A program made the translations under genes and the position numbers. The notes beneath the pieces are model-generated. The model saw nothing but the letters and a program-made list of their open reading frames with translations. It made no database searches and was not told the origin of the DNA. Shown here in pieces: positions 52,563-61,044 of a stretch of 64,000 nucleotides of DNA. Every line of letters begins with the position of its first letter. The first letter of the stretch is position 1. Source of the DNA: Lewinellaceae bacterium (GTDB lineage: Bacteria > Bacteroidota > Bacteroidia > Chitinophagales > Saprospiraceae); assembly GCA_020636405.1 (NCBI GenBank), contig JACJXW010000005.1:682001-746000 (forward strand). Direction: 5' to 3'.

Positions 52563-53927
52563 ATGCCAACAATGAACCAATCCTCTACCCAGCCCGTCAA
52601 CATGGGCGTCGTCTACCTGCTCACGGCGGTAGCTGCCCTGGGCGGCCTGCTTTTCGGTTATGATACGGCGGTCATCTCCGGCGCCATCGGCTTTCTGCAG
52701 GCCAAGTTCGAGCTGACGGCGGCGATGAAGGGGTGGGCTGCTTCCAGTGCCATCATCGGTTGCATATTCGGCGCCATGTTCGCCGGGTATATGAGCGACC
52801 GCTTCGGGCGGAAGAAGATCCTGATCCTTACGGCCTTTCTATTCGGAATTTCGGCCATCGGCTCGGCCCTGCCCAACAACCTCACCCAGTTTGCCATTGC
52901 CCGCTTTGTGGGAGGGCTGGGGGTGGGAGCGGCCTCTATGCTTTCTCCCCTTTACATCACCGAACTCGCGCCCGCCAAGGTCCGGGGCATGTTGGTGTCG
53001 TTGTACCAACTGGCCATTGTCCTCGGCATATTACTGATCTTCTTTGTCAACCTGCTGGTACAGAATATGGGAGATGAGGCATGGAATGTGGAATGGGGCT
53101 GGCGCTATATGCTCGGTTCGGAAACCCTGCCTGCCGTCCTGTTCTTCGTAGCTATGTTCTTCGTTCCGGAGAGCCCCCGCTGGCTGGCTAAAGAGAAGCG
53201 GGAGGAGGAAGCGCTCGCCGTCCTCACCCGGATCAATGGCCTGGGCCGGGCTAAGGAGATTCTGCAGGAGATCAAAGAAACCCTGAGGGAAGAATCAGGG
53301 ACGCTCGCGGAATTGTTCAGTGGCCGCTTTCGCAAAGCTATCGTCATCGGGATACTGTTGGCCTTTTTCACTCAGTTGCAAGGGATCAATGCCATTATGT
53401 ACTATGCGCCGGAAATTTTCAAAGAGGTAGGCACCGGCACTAATTCCGCTTTCCTGCAGACGGTCATTGTGGGGGTGATCAATGTGTTGTTCACCTTCGT
53501 CGCCATTTGGCTGGTGGACCGCGTAGGGCGCAAGGCCCTGCTGCTGTTCGGCGGCGCCGGCATGGGCATCAGCCTGGGCATCGTGGGCATGGCCTTCTTC
53601 TTCAACTGGGGCGGTTACGTGCTTCTGATCTTCATTCTGACTTACGTCGCCTGCTTTGCCGCTTCCTTCGGGCCGGTGCCCTGGGTGATCCTCTCCGAGA
53701 TCTTTCCCATCAAAATGAGAGGCTTGGCCATGTCGGTGGCGACGCTGTCGGTGTGGGTGGCGGTCTACCTGGTTACTCAGCTGTTTCCCATTCTGGTGGA
53801 AGGGATCGGCCCGGCCTATACCTTCTGGATCTTCTTCGCCGTATCGGTGATGGCCTTTGTTTTCGTATGGAGGATGATCCCGGAGACGAAAGAGAAGACG
53901 CTGGAGGAGATCGAGCACAGCTGGTAA
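52563..53927 (+). CDS. MFS sugar porter (XylE/GLUT-like)
   Basis: A 454-residue, 12-helix transporter of the sugar porter family: GGLLFGYDTAVISGAIGFLQ in helix 1, DRFGRKK after helix 2, PESPRWL after helix 6, QLQGINAIMYYAPEIF in helix 7, DRVGRKALLL after helix 8 and PETKEKTLEEIE at the end. It carries monosaccharides, here probably mannose, across the inner membrane by proton symport. It lies 44 bases after the isomerase. Since such porters import unphosphorylated sugar, a kinase is needed before the isomerase can act. Confidence 0.93.
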   Translation: MPTMNQSSTQPVNMGVVYLLTAVAALGGLLFGYDTAVISGAIGFLQAKFELTAAMKGWAASSAIIGCIFGAMFAGYMSDRFGRKKILILTAFLFGISAIGSALPNNLTQFAIARFVGGLGVGAASMLSPLYITELAPAKVRGMLVSLYQLAIVLGILLIFFVNLLVQNMGDEAWNVEWGWRYMLGSETLPAVLFFVAMFFVPESPRWLAKEKREEEALAVLTRINGLGRAKEILQEIKETLREESGTLAELFSGRFRKAIVIGILLAFFTQLQGINAIMYYAPEIFKEVGTGTNSAFLQTVIVGVINVLFTFVAIWLVDRVGRKALLLFGGAGMGISLGIVGMAFFFNWGGYVLLIFILTYVACFAASFGPVPWVILSEIFPIKMRGLAMSVATLSVWVAVYLVTQLFPILVEGIGPAYTFWIFFAVSVMAFVFVWRMIPETKEKTLEEIEHSW

Positions 53928-54004
53928 CCCGGATTTGAGATTTTTCGACTAACCTGGAAAGGTTCTTCAACCGGGACTGTCGGAGCTTTAAAAATAAAAT
54001 CAGA

Positions 54005-56365
54005 ATGAGAAAGATACTACTGATATCCCTATTGGCAATGGGGCTATACTCATGGAGCCATGCGCAGAAAGGCGTTACCAAACAACCTGTCGATTACGTA
54101 GATCCCATGCTGGGCAATCACGATTCGCGCTGGATGATGTTCCCCGGCCCCACTATGCCTTTTGGGATGGTCAAGCTCAGTCCCGATAACGAACGCAACG
54201 GATGGAAAGCCGGGTACGAATACGACCTGGACAATATCACCGGCTTCAGCCACATCCACGAATGGACCATGGCGGGCCTGTTGATGGCCCCCCAGACAGG
54301 GCCTCTGCAAACCCAGCCGGGAACGGAAAAGGACCCCGATGCCGGCTACCGCTCCCGCTTTCGCCATGAAACCGAAGTGGCGGAGCCGGGGTATTATTCC
54401 GTGGTGCTCGATGACTATCAAACCAAGGTAGAACTTACCACCACCACCCGCGCCGGCTTCCAGCGTTATACTTTCCCCGAAATGGACTCCGCCCGTGTAC
54501 TGATCGACCTGGATATCGAGTCGGAGTACGGCAACGAGCTCTTCCTGTCGGAGATCCGAAAGGTGAGCGATACGGAGATCGAAGGAAATACTTACTCCCA
54601 AAGCCTCCGCGGGGCGGGCTGGAACGATTACATCGTCCATTTTGTCATCCGCTTCAATAAGCCGTTCAAGGATTTCAACGGATGGACCCGCGACGGCGTA
54701 CAGCGCAATACGGAACGCATCTTTTCCGGCTGGGACCATACTGATATCGGGGCCTTTGTGCACTTTGACACCCGGGACGGGGAGCCCCTCCTCATTCAAT
54801 CCGGTATTTCCCTGGTGAGCATCGAGCAGGCCCGCCTCAACCTGGACAAGGAAATGGCCGAACCCTTCGGCTGGGATTTTGAGGCGGTACGGCAGCACGC
54901 CCGAGGTACCTGGAATGAGTTGCTGAGCGCCATTAAGGTGGAAGGCAAAAATGAGACGGATAAGGTCAAGTTTTACACCAACATGTACCGAGCGTATGCC
55001 GGGCGCAACATCTGGAGTGACGTCAATGGCGTGTACATGGATGTGTGCGAAAAGCCCCGGCAACTGGCCGATCCCAACTCGCCCGTGTTGGGGGGCGACG
55101 CCTTCTGGAACACCTTCTGGAACCTGAACCAGCTCTGGACCCTCGCCACCCCTGACATCGCGAACCAATGGGTAAAGGCCCTGCTGGAACAATACGAGAC
55201 CGGAGGATGGCTGCCCAAAGGGCCTCCGGGCGTCGAATACTCCGGCATCATGGAAGCCTCTCATGAGATCGAGCTGATCGTAGCGGCCTACCAGAAGGGC
55301 ATTCGCAATTACGACGTAGGAACAGCTTATGAGGCCATCAAACATGTACAAACCACCCCTCCGGTAAAACACATCTGCAGCGGCATTGCCGGCAATCGTT
55401 TTTTGGAAGACTACCTCAAATACGGCTATGTACCCTACGAAACCGGCCCGGTTTCCAATACCCTGGAATATGCCTTCGACGACTGGGCGGTCAGCGAAAT
55501 GGCCCGGGCCCTGGGAGAAACGGAAGACTATTACTACTTCCGCCGCCGCGCCCACAACTACCTGAACATCTGGGACCCCTCCGTCCAATACATGAACCTG
55601 CGCAAGAAGGACGGTTCTTTTGTGCCGGATTTCGACCCTTACTGTTGCTCCACCTTCCTGGGAGAGGGCTGGATGGAAGGCAATGCCTGGCAATTCACCT
55701 GGTTCGTGCCGCACGACCTCCGCGGGCTGATCGGGCTCCTGGGGCGGGAGGAGTTCAACGATCGCCTGCAGGCCGGCTTCGAAAAATCCAGAGAATGGCG
55801 CTTCAACAGCGAGTGGACCCATGAGAACAACCTCCTGGCGATGGGCGTCCTGCCCATCAACCATGGCAACCAGCCTAATATGCAGGCGGCCTACCTGTTC
55901 AATTATTCGGGAAAACCCTGGCTGACGCAGTATTGGGCCAGAGAGATCATGGAAGTGTACTATGGCTCCACGGTCAAGGACGCCTGGCCGGGAGATGAAG
56001 ACCAGGGCCAGATGGGCGGGTGGTACGTCATGAGCGCCATGGGGCTTTTCGAGATGAAGGGCGGCTGTGAGGCCGACCCCGTGATCGAGATCGGCAGCCC
56101 CATTTTTGACAAAATTACCATACAGCTCGACCCTCGCTATTATGCCGGAGGTACTTTCGTTATTGAAACAACCAACAACTCTAAACAGAACAAGTACATT
56201 CAATCGGCCACCCTGGACGGTAAACCGCTGGGCAGGCCCTGGTTCTATTTCCGGGAGCTGGCCGATGGAGGAAAACTGGTGTTGCACATGGGGCCGGAGC
56301 CCAATAAGGAGTGGGGTAGCCAGCCGGAAGACGCCCCGCCTTCCATGTCGGATGAAGAGAAATAA
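54005..56365 (+). CDS. GH92 family alpha-mannosidase 2
   Basis: A 786-residue exported enzyme (signal ILLISLLAMGLYSWSHAQ). GH92 hallmarks: DYVDPMLGNHDSRWMMFPGP, MPFGMVKLSPDNERNGW, GFSHIHEWTM, GWMEGNAWQFTWFVPHDLRG (catalytic acid Glu in EGNAW) and PGDEDQGQMGGWYVMSAMGL (base region). Acid Glu is the feature of true alpha-mannosidases in the family, as opposed to the Gln of mannose-phosphate-specific members. It probably removes terminal alpha-1,2 (or 1,3/1,6) mannose from glycans bound by SusCD. The end overlaps one possible start of the following gene. Confidence 0.93.
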   Translation: MRKILLISLLAMGLYSWSHAQKGVTKQPVDYVDPMLGNHDSRWMMFPGPTMPFGMVKLSPDNERNGWKAGYEYDLDNITGFSHIHEWTMAGLLMAPQTGPLQTQPGTEKDPDAGYRSRFRHETEVAEPGYYSVVLDDYQTKVELTTTTRAGFQRYTFPEMDSARVLIDLDIESEYGNELFLSEIRKVSDTEIEGNTYSQSLRGAGWNDYIVHFVIRFNKPFKDFNGWTRDGVQRNTERIFSGWDHTDIGAFVHFDTRDGEPLLIQSGISLVSIEQARLNLDKEMAEPFGWDFEAVRQHARGTWNELLSAIKVEGKNETDKVKFYTNMYRAYAGRNIWSDVNGVYMDVCEKPRQLADPNSPVLGGDAFWNTFWNLNQLWTLATPDIANQWVKALLEQYETGGWLPKGPPGVEYSGIMEASHEIELIVAAYQKGIRNYDVGTAYEAIKHVQTTPPVKHICSGIAGNRFLEDYLKYGYVPYETGPVSNTLEYAFDDWAVSEMARALGETEDYYYFRRRAHNYLNIWDPSVQYMNLRKKDGSFVPDFDPYCCSTFLGEGWMEGNAWQFTWFVPHDLRGLIGLLGREEFNDRLQAGFEKSREWRFNSEWTHENNLLAMGVLPINHGNQPNMQAAYLFNYSGKPWLTQYWAREIMEVYYGSTVKDAWPGDEDQGQMGGWYVMSAMGLFEMKGGCEADPVIEIGSPIFDKITIQLDPRYYAGGTFVIETTNNSKQNKYIQSATLDGKPLGRPWFYFRELADGGKLVLHMGPEPNKEWGSQPEDAPPSMSDEEK

Positions 56366-56372
56366 TCAATCT

Positions 56373-59300
56373 ATGCTGGTCTTGCCAAAAAATATTATCC
56401 GGGTAACCGTTTTCAGTTTGTTCCTTGCATCCTGCAGCATGGCCGGGGAGGAATGGCCTATGCTGGAACTTTTGCCTCCTGAGCAGACCGGCATAGATTT
56501 CATCAACCGGCTGTCAGAAGGAGATAGCCTCAACATCCTGAATTACGTTTACTACTTCAACGGCGGCGGCGTTGGCATTGCCGATTTCAATAAGGACGGC
56601 CTGGAAGACCTGTTCTTCACTGCCAACGAAGCCTCCTGCCGGCTCTATCTGAATCGGGGCGGGATGCAGTTTGAAGACATCACCGGGCAGGCGGGATTGG
56701 AGACGAAGGCCTGGGCTACCGGTGTGGCCATCGCCGATGTCAACGCCGATGGTTTCGAGGATATCTATATATGCGCCGCCGGGTACCGCGAACCTTCCAA
56801 AAGAGCGAACCTGCTCTACCTCAACCAGGGCTCGGGCCCGGATGGGCAGGTCCGCTTCCGGGAAGCCGCCGCCGAATACGGCATTGCGGATACCAGCTAT
56901 TCCACCCATGCCGCTTTCTTCGATTACGACCTCGACGGAGACCTCGACCTGTACGTGCTCAACCATGCGAACCAGCGCAGCGCCCTGAATACGCCCCTGC
57001 CGCTGGAAATACGCGGAAAGGCTCCGAGTACGGACCGCCTCTACCGGAATGACGGCGCCAGCGCTCAAAAACCCTTTACCGACGTGTCCGAATCCGCCGG
57101 GATACAGATCGAGGGGTACGGCCTGGGTATCGCCATCAGCGACATCAACCGGGACGGCTGGCCCGACCTATACGTGGCCAATGACTTCATCTATAACGAC
57201 CTGCTCTACATCAACCAGCGGGATGGAACGTTCCGGGACCAGGCCAACCATTATCTCCGGCACCAGAGCTACAATTCCATGGGTTGTGATATTGCCGATT
57301 TTAACAATGATGCCTGGCAGGACATTCTCGTAATGGACATGCTGCCGGAAGACAGAAAACGCAAAAAGACCATGGCCGGGCAGATGAAGGACGACAAGTG
57401 GAACCTGATGCTGGCCAATGGATATGAGCCTCAGTACATGCGCAACACCCTACAACTCAACAACGGCCCCTCTCCCCGGCCGGCCGCTTTCGGGCAGCCT
57501 TCTTTCAGCGAGATTGGCCGGCTCTCCGGCATCCATCAGACCGACTGGAGCTGGAGCGGGCTGTTTGCCGACCTGGATGATGACGGATGGAAAGACCTGT
57601 TCATCACCAACGGTTATCTGAGGGATATCACCGACAAGGACTTCATCGATTACAGCGCCAACCTGGGCATGTTCCAGTCCCAGGAAAAAGCCGATCAACA
57701 AGTGCTGGAACAGATCCGGAAGCTCAAGGGCGTACACCTCCCGAATTATTGTTTCCGCAATGAGGGCAACCTCACTTTCACCCCTGGCCTTTCCCTGCCG
57801 CCGTCCTTCTCCAACGGCGCCGCCTACGGCGACCTCGATGGCGACGGCGACCTCGACCTGGTGGTGAACAACATCAACGAGCCGGCTTTCCTGCTGGAGA
57901 ATAAAGCGAGTGGGAGGCCCGGCGTTCATACGCTCAATGTCAGCCTGGAGGGCCCTGCCGGCAATCCCTCGGGCATTGGAGCCCGGTTGTGGGTGTTCAC
58001 GCAGGGAGAACAACAATATCTGGAGCAATATCCGTACCGGGGATTCCAGTCTTCGGTTTCTACTACCCTGCATTTTGGACTGGGAGAACAGGCATTTGCC
58101 GACAGCCTGATCATCGAGTGGCAGGGCGGGCGCCGACAGGTTCTAACCTCCGTGGCAGCCGGGCAGGTACTCCGGCTGAAGTATGAGGATGCCGGGCAGT
58201 ATTCCGGCTTGCATGTTTCCTCTGCAGAAGAACCTTTACTACAAGCAGCCACCGGCCAAAACGGCCTGGAGTTTGTGCATCGGGAGTCTCCTTTCAACGA
58301 TTTTCTCCAACAACCTTTGCTCCCGCATAGCTTCTCCCGGCCTGGCCCTGGCCTGGCTGTCGGCGACCTTAATGGCGATGGCCTGGAGGATGTCTTCATC
58401 GGCGGGGCTAAAGGGCAAGCCGGGCGCCTCTTTTTTCAACAATCCGGCGGCAGCTTCGAATCCAGGGGCCTGGCCGAAGGGGTAGAGGCAGAGGATGTAG
58501 ATGCCCTCATCTTTGACGCCAACCAGGACGGCGCCAATGACCTTTACGTCGTCAGCGGGGGCAGCGAATTTCCGGCTGGTGATAAAGGTTATCAGGACCG
58601 TCTGTATGTCAATGACGGCAAAGGCGGGCTGCGGCTGGCGCCGGAGGCGCTGCCGGACATGCCCGCCAGCGGCTCCTGTGTCGCAGCGGCCGACCTGGAC
58701 GGAGATGGCGACCTTGACCTGTTTGTCGGGGGAAGAGTGGAACCCGGGCAATATCCACTGCCCCCCCGTTCGTATCTGCTGCGCAATGAGGGAGGGGTGT
58801 TCTCGGATGTGACTGCGGAAGTTGCCCCCGGGCTACAGCGCATTGGTATGGTCACGGATGCTGCCTGGGCCGGCCCGTGGCTGGTGCTGGTTGGGGAGTG
58901 GATGGCGGTTACGGTATTCAGGAACGACAACGGGCGCCTGGTGCGAGAGGATAACGAAGCGTTGGCAAACAGCAAGGGTTGGTGGTACAGCCTGGCCGGA
59001 GGCGACTTTGACGAGGATGGCGATACCGATTTTCTGTTGGGGAACCTGGGGCAGAACGCTTCGTTCAAACCCTCCCCGTCTGAGCCGGTACGCATCTATG
59101 CGGATGATTTTGACAATAATGGAAGCATCGATGCCGTTATGTCCTACTACATTCAAGGCGTTGAATCCCCGGTACATTCCCGGGATATGCTATTCTCCCA
59201 GATCCCCGGCCTTGAAAAGAAATATCCCCGGTACGGCCTTTACGCCGAAGCAACCCTGGAGCAACTGTTCAAAAAAGAAGCATTGAAAAAAGCCTATGTC

Positions 59301-59720
59301 CTGGAATGCAATACTTTCCAGTCCGGTTATCTCGAGAACCTGGGAAACGGCGGGTTTGCGCTGCGCCCGCTTCCATTGGCCTGCCAGCTGGCCCCCGTTG
59401 CCGCTATTGCCTGTGCAGACTTTAATCAGGATGGGCATCTGGACGCCCTCCTTGCCGGGAATGACCATACTCCGGAAGTGAATACAGGCCGTTATGATGC
59501 CTCCGTCGGCCAGTTGCTGGTAGGGGATGGGCAGGGTGCGTTTTCTCCTGTCGGCCCAATGCAGAGTGGCTTTTGGGTGGAGGGAGAAGTAAGGGGCCTT
59601 CAATTGTCCAGGAAGGGAGATACCGGCCGGTATTGGATACTGGTAGCCGTGAATAACGATACCTTGAGGATATTTGAAGGTGGACGGCAAGAATCAAAAA
59701 GGAACAACACATCCATTTAA
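56373..59720 (+). CDS. FG-GAP/VCBS repeat and ASPIC/UnbV lipoprotein
   Basis: 1115 residues from ATG 56373; ATG 56352, overlapping the GH92 gene by 14 bases, is also possible. The lipobox is FLASC. Thirteen calcium-binding-type motifs of the DxNxDGxxD kind are visible (GIADFNKDGLEDLFF, AYGDLDGDGDLDLVV, ACADFNQDGHLDALL among them), building two integrin-alpha-like propellers. An ASPIC/UnbV module lies between them at about 510-605 (IIEWQGGRRQVL). Such CRTAC1-like lipoproteins often accompany SusCD loci. A surface glycan-binding or adhesive role is inferred. Confidence 0.88.
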   Translation: MLVLPKNIIRVTVFSLFLASCSMAGEEWPMLELLPPEQTGIDFINRLSEGDSLNILNYVYYFNGGGVGIADFNKDGLEDLFFTANEASCRLYLNRGGMQFEDITGQAGLETKAWATGVAIADVNADGFEDIYICAAGYREPSKRANLLYLNQGSGPDGQVRFREAAAEYGIADTSYSTHAAFFDYDLDGDLDLYVLNHANQRSALNTPLPLEIRGKAPSTDRLYRNDGASAQKPFTDVSESAGIQIEGYGLGIAISDINRDGWPDLYVANDFIYNDLLYINQRDGTFRDQANHYLRHQSYNSMGCDIADFNNDAWQDILVMDMLPEDRKRKKTMAGQMKDDKWNLMLANGYEPQYMRNTLQLNNGPSPRPAAFGQPSFSEIGRLSGIHQTDWSWSGLFADLDDDGWKDLFITNGYLRDITDKDFIDYSANLGMFQSQEKADQQVLEQIRKLKGVHLPNYCFRNEGNLTFTPGLSLPPSFSNGAAYGDLDGDGDLDLVVNNINEPAFLLENKASGRPGVHTLNVSLEGPAGNPSGIGARLWVFTQGEQQYLEQYPYRGFQSSVSTTLHFGLGEQAFADSLIIEWQGGRRQVLTSVAAGQVLRLKYEDAGQYSGLHVSSAEEPLLQAATGQNGLEFVHRESPFNDFLQQPLLPHSFSRPGPGLAVGDLNGDGLEDVFIGGAKGQAGRLFFQQSGGSFESRGLAEGVEAEDVDALIFDANQDGANDLYVVSGGSEFPAGDKGYQDRLYVNDGKGGLRLAPEALPDMPASGSCVAAADLDGDGDLDLFVGGRVEPGQYPLPPRSYLLRNEGGVFSDVTAEVAPGLQRIGMVTDAAWAGPWLVLVGEWMAVTVFRNDNGRLVREDNEALANSKGWWYSLAGGDFDEDGDTDFLLGNLGQNASFKPSPSEPVRIYADDFDNNGSIDAVMSYYIQGVESPVHSRDMLFSQIPGLEKKYPRYGLYAEATLEQLFKKEALKKAYVLECNTFQSGYLENLGNGGFALRPLPLACQLAPVAAIACADFNQDGHLDALLAGNDHTPEVNTGRYDASVGQLLVGDGQGAFSPVGPMQSGFWVEGEVRGLQLSRKGDTGRYWILVAVNNDTLRIFEGGRQESKRNNTSI

Positions 59721-59739
59721 TAACCAAACTTATCGCATC

Positions 59740-60555
59740 ATGAGGTACAAAAACCTGATCTTTTCTCTGGCAGTGAGTTTTATGGCGGCTGGCGCTTTGC
59801 TGGTCAGCGGCTGCAATAACGATGATGAGCAACCAGTAGATGCTCCCTCTGTCTCCCTGTCGGCAAGCACTTTCTCCGGTAAGATCGGTGAAACGGCTAC
59901 GACTACTGCCACCGTTACTGCTCCGGGAGGGTTGAAAGCCCTAAGGGTTACCAAATACCTGGGAACCGATATCGACCCTACTTACGGTACGAACGGCACT
60001 ATGGAGGTAACCTCCTCTACTTTTACGCTGGAGTATACCCTGGCGGATGAAGGGCTGGAAACGCCGATCCGGTTCAATTTCGAAGCGGAAGATGACAAAG
60101 GGCAAACCGGGGACGCCGACTTCATCATCACCACCGAACTGTCGATGAAGTACCTGCTGCTCAACTTCAACTGGCAGTGGAAGTCCAAAATGGGCAAGTG
60201 CCTGGACTCCGAACCGGAATCCGAGATGATCCTGGACTGCGAGTTGGACAACATCTACATCTTTAATGAAGATGGGACCATGGGCATCGATTACGGGGCG
60301 ATCACCGGTACTGGTGGCGGAACCTGTGATTTCGATGGCCTCAAGCCGCCTACTACCTGGGAAATGAACGATGATGAGACCGAACTCACCATCACCAGCG
60401 TCAATGTATTCGACCCGGCTGACGTACAGGTCGAACTCTACCGGATCACCAGCTTCGACGCTATGGAGATCAATTCCGAACAAACCGTTGATTTGACGGT
60501 CTTTGGCTGTGTCATCTGGGATTGGAAGTTTACCTGGAGCGCCGTGCCGAAATAG
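59740..60555 (+). CDS. Ig-like surface lipoprotein at the end of the PUL
   Basis: A 271-residue lipoprotein from ATG 59740 (MRYKNLIFSLAVSF), which places the lipobox LVSGC after the signal; an in-frame start at 59674 would lie inside the previous gene. The mature chain has a bacterial Ig-like segment (about 45-135: SVSLSASTFSGKIGETATTT) and a second beta-rich domain (about 140-270) with lipocalin-like WQWKSKMGKCLD and FNEDGTMGIDYG. It may act as an extra surface glycan-binding protein like SusE/F. It ends the rightward PUL; a long hairpin follows. Confidence 0.75.
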   Translation: MRYKNLIFSLAVSFMAAGALLVSGCNNDDEQPVDAPSVSLSASTFSGKIGETATTTATVTAPGGLKALRVTKYLGTDIDPTYGTNGTMEVTSSTFTLEYTLADEGLETPIRFNFEAEDDKGQTGDADFIITTELSMKYLLLNFNWQWKSKMGKCLDSEPESEMILDCELDNIYIFNEDGTMGIDYGAITGTGGGTCDFDGLKPPTTWEMNDDETELTITSVNVFDPADVQVELYRITSFDAMEINSEQTVDLTVFGCVIWDWKFTWSAVPK

Positions 60556-60575
60556 GAACCCGAAGTTTAGGAGTT

Positions 60576-60622
60576 GAGAAGTTTAGGAGTTCAGGAGGCA
60601 TGCCTCCTCTCCTAAATTTCTC
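60576..60622 (+). terminator. Long hairpin after the PUL
   Basis: GAGAA and TTTAGGAG (60576-60589) pair with CTCCTAAA and TTCTC (60609-60622) around a perfect 16-base palindrome AGGAGGCATGCCTCCT (60593-60608). CCTTTT follows. It lies 21 bases past the last PUL gene and is a good candidate for the locus terminator. Confidence 0.55.
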
Positions 60623-60898
60623 CCTTTTACCCCTCACCTGACCTCCCCCTCTCTCAATTCCCCCTTTAGCAGGGCTCAACCGATCCGGGAGAACGAGATC
60701 CATCTGGAGGGCGGACCGGCGGTTTCCCCCCGTCCGTTCATCATCGCCATTTTCTTCCAGGTTGTAAAACCGTATGAGCACCCCATTGATGATGCCGGGG
60801 AAAATGTTCGTCGATCCGAGGCCCCAAGTTCGTAGCCTCGATCCGGCGACAGATCACCGGCAGGCCGCCAACTGGTTCTGCCTTTATCTGCATTCGTT

Positions 60899-60930
60899 TT
60901 TGTCAAAGAACGTTTTTAAACCTACTTTCG
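60899..60930 (+). promoter_or_regulatory. Putative promoter of the GH16 gene
   Basis: TTTG at 60899-60902 and TACTTTCG at 60923-60930 with a 20-base spacer resemble the Bacteroidota consensus (one mismatch, spacer one longer). It would give a leader of about 108 bases. Confidence 0.35.
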
Positions 60931-61044
60931 CATTAGGCAAAAGGAACGTCGGAAGGTGCGATAACAGCCACTGCCTGTAGAGAACATCCCGAATTACACA
61001 TTTTCAGTATGGCTTTTTCAAATTAATTGCAAAAAAATATTGCC

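Larger units (their letters stand above)
60556..61044. other. Intergenic region between the PUL and the AT-rich right end
   Basis: 489 bases. It begins with the PUL hairpin, then GC-rich DNA in which minus-strand frames (about 60650-60906) switch from one protein-like stretch to another without a start-to-stop gene; this may be a decayed gene end or a repeat. A hairpin-like GATCCGAGGC/GCCTCGATC lies near 60816-60843. From about 60890 the DNA turns AT-rich and holds the putative GH16 promoter. Confidence 0.45.

Noticed and set aside
54050..56287. A 745-codon minus-strand frame opposite the second GH92 gene
   Set aside because: It lacks any recognisable motif, while the plus-strand GH92 is clear. 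The same reasoning removes long antisense frames at 32470-34014, 50923-52572 and 4919-6043.
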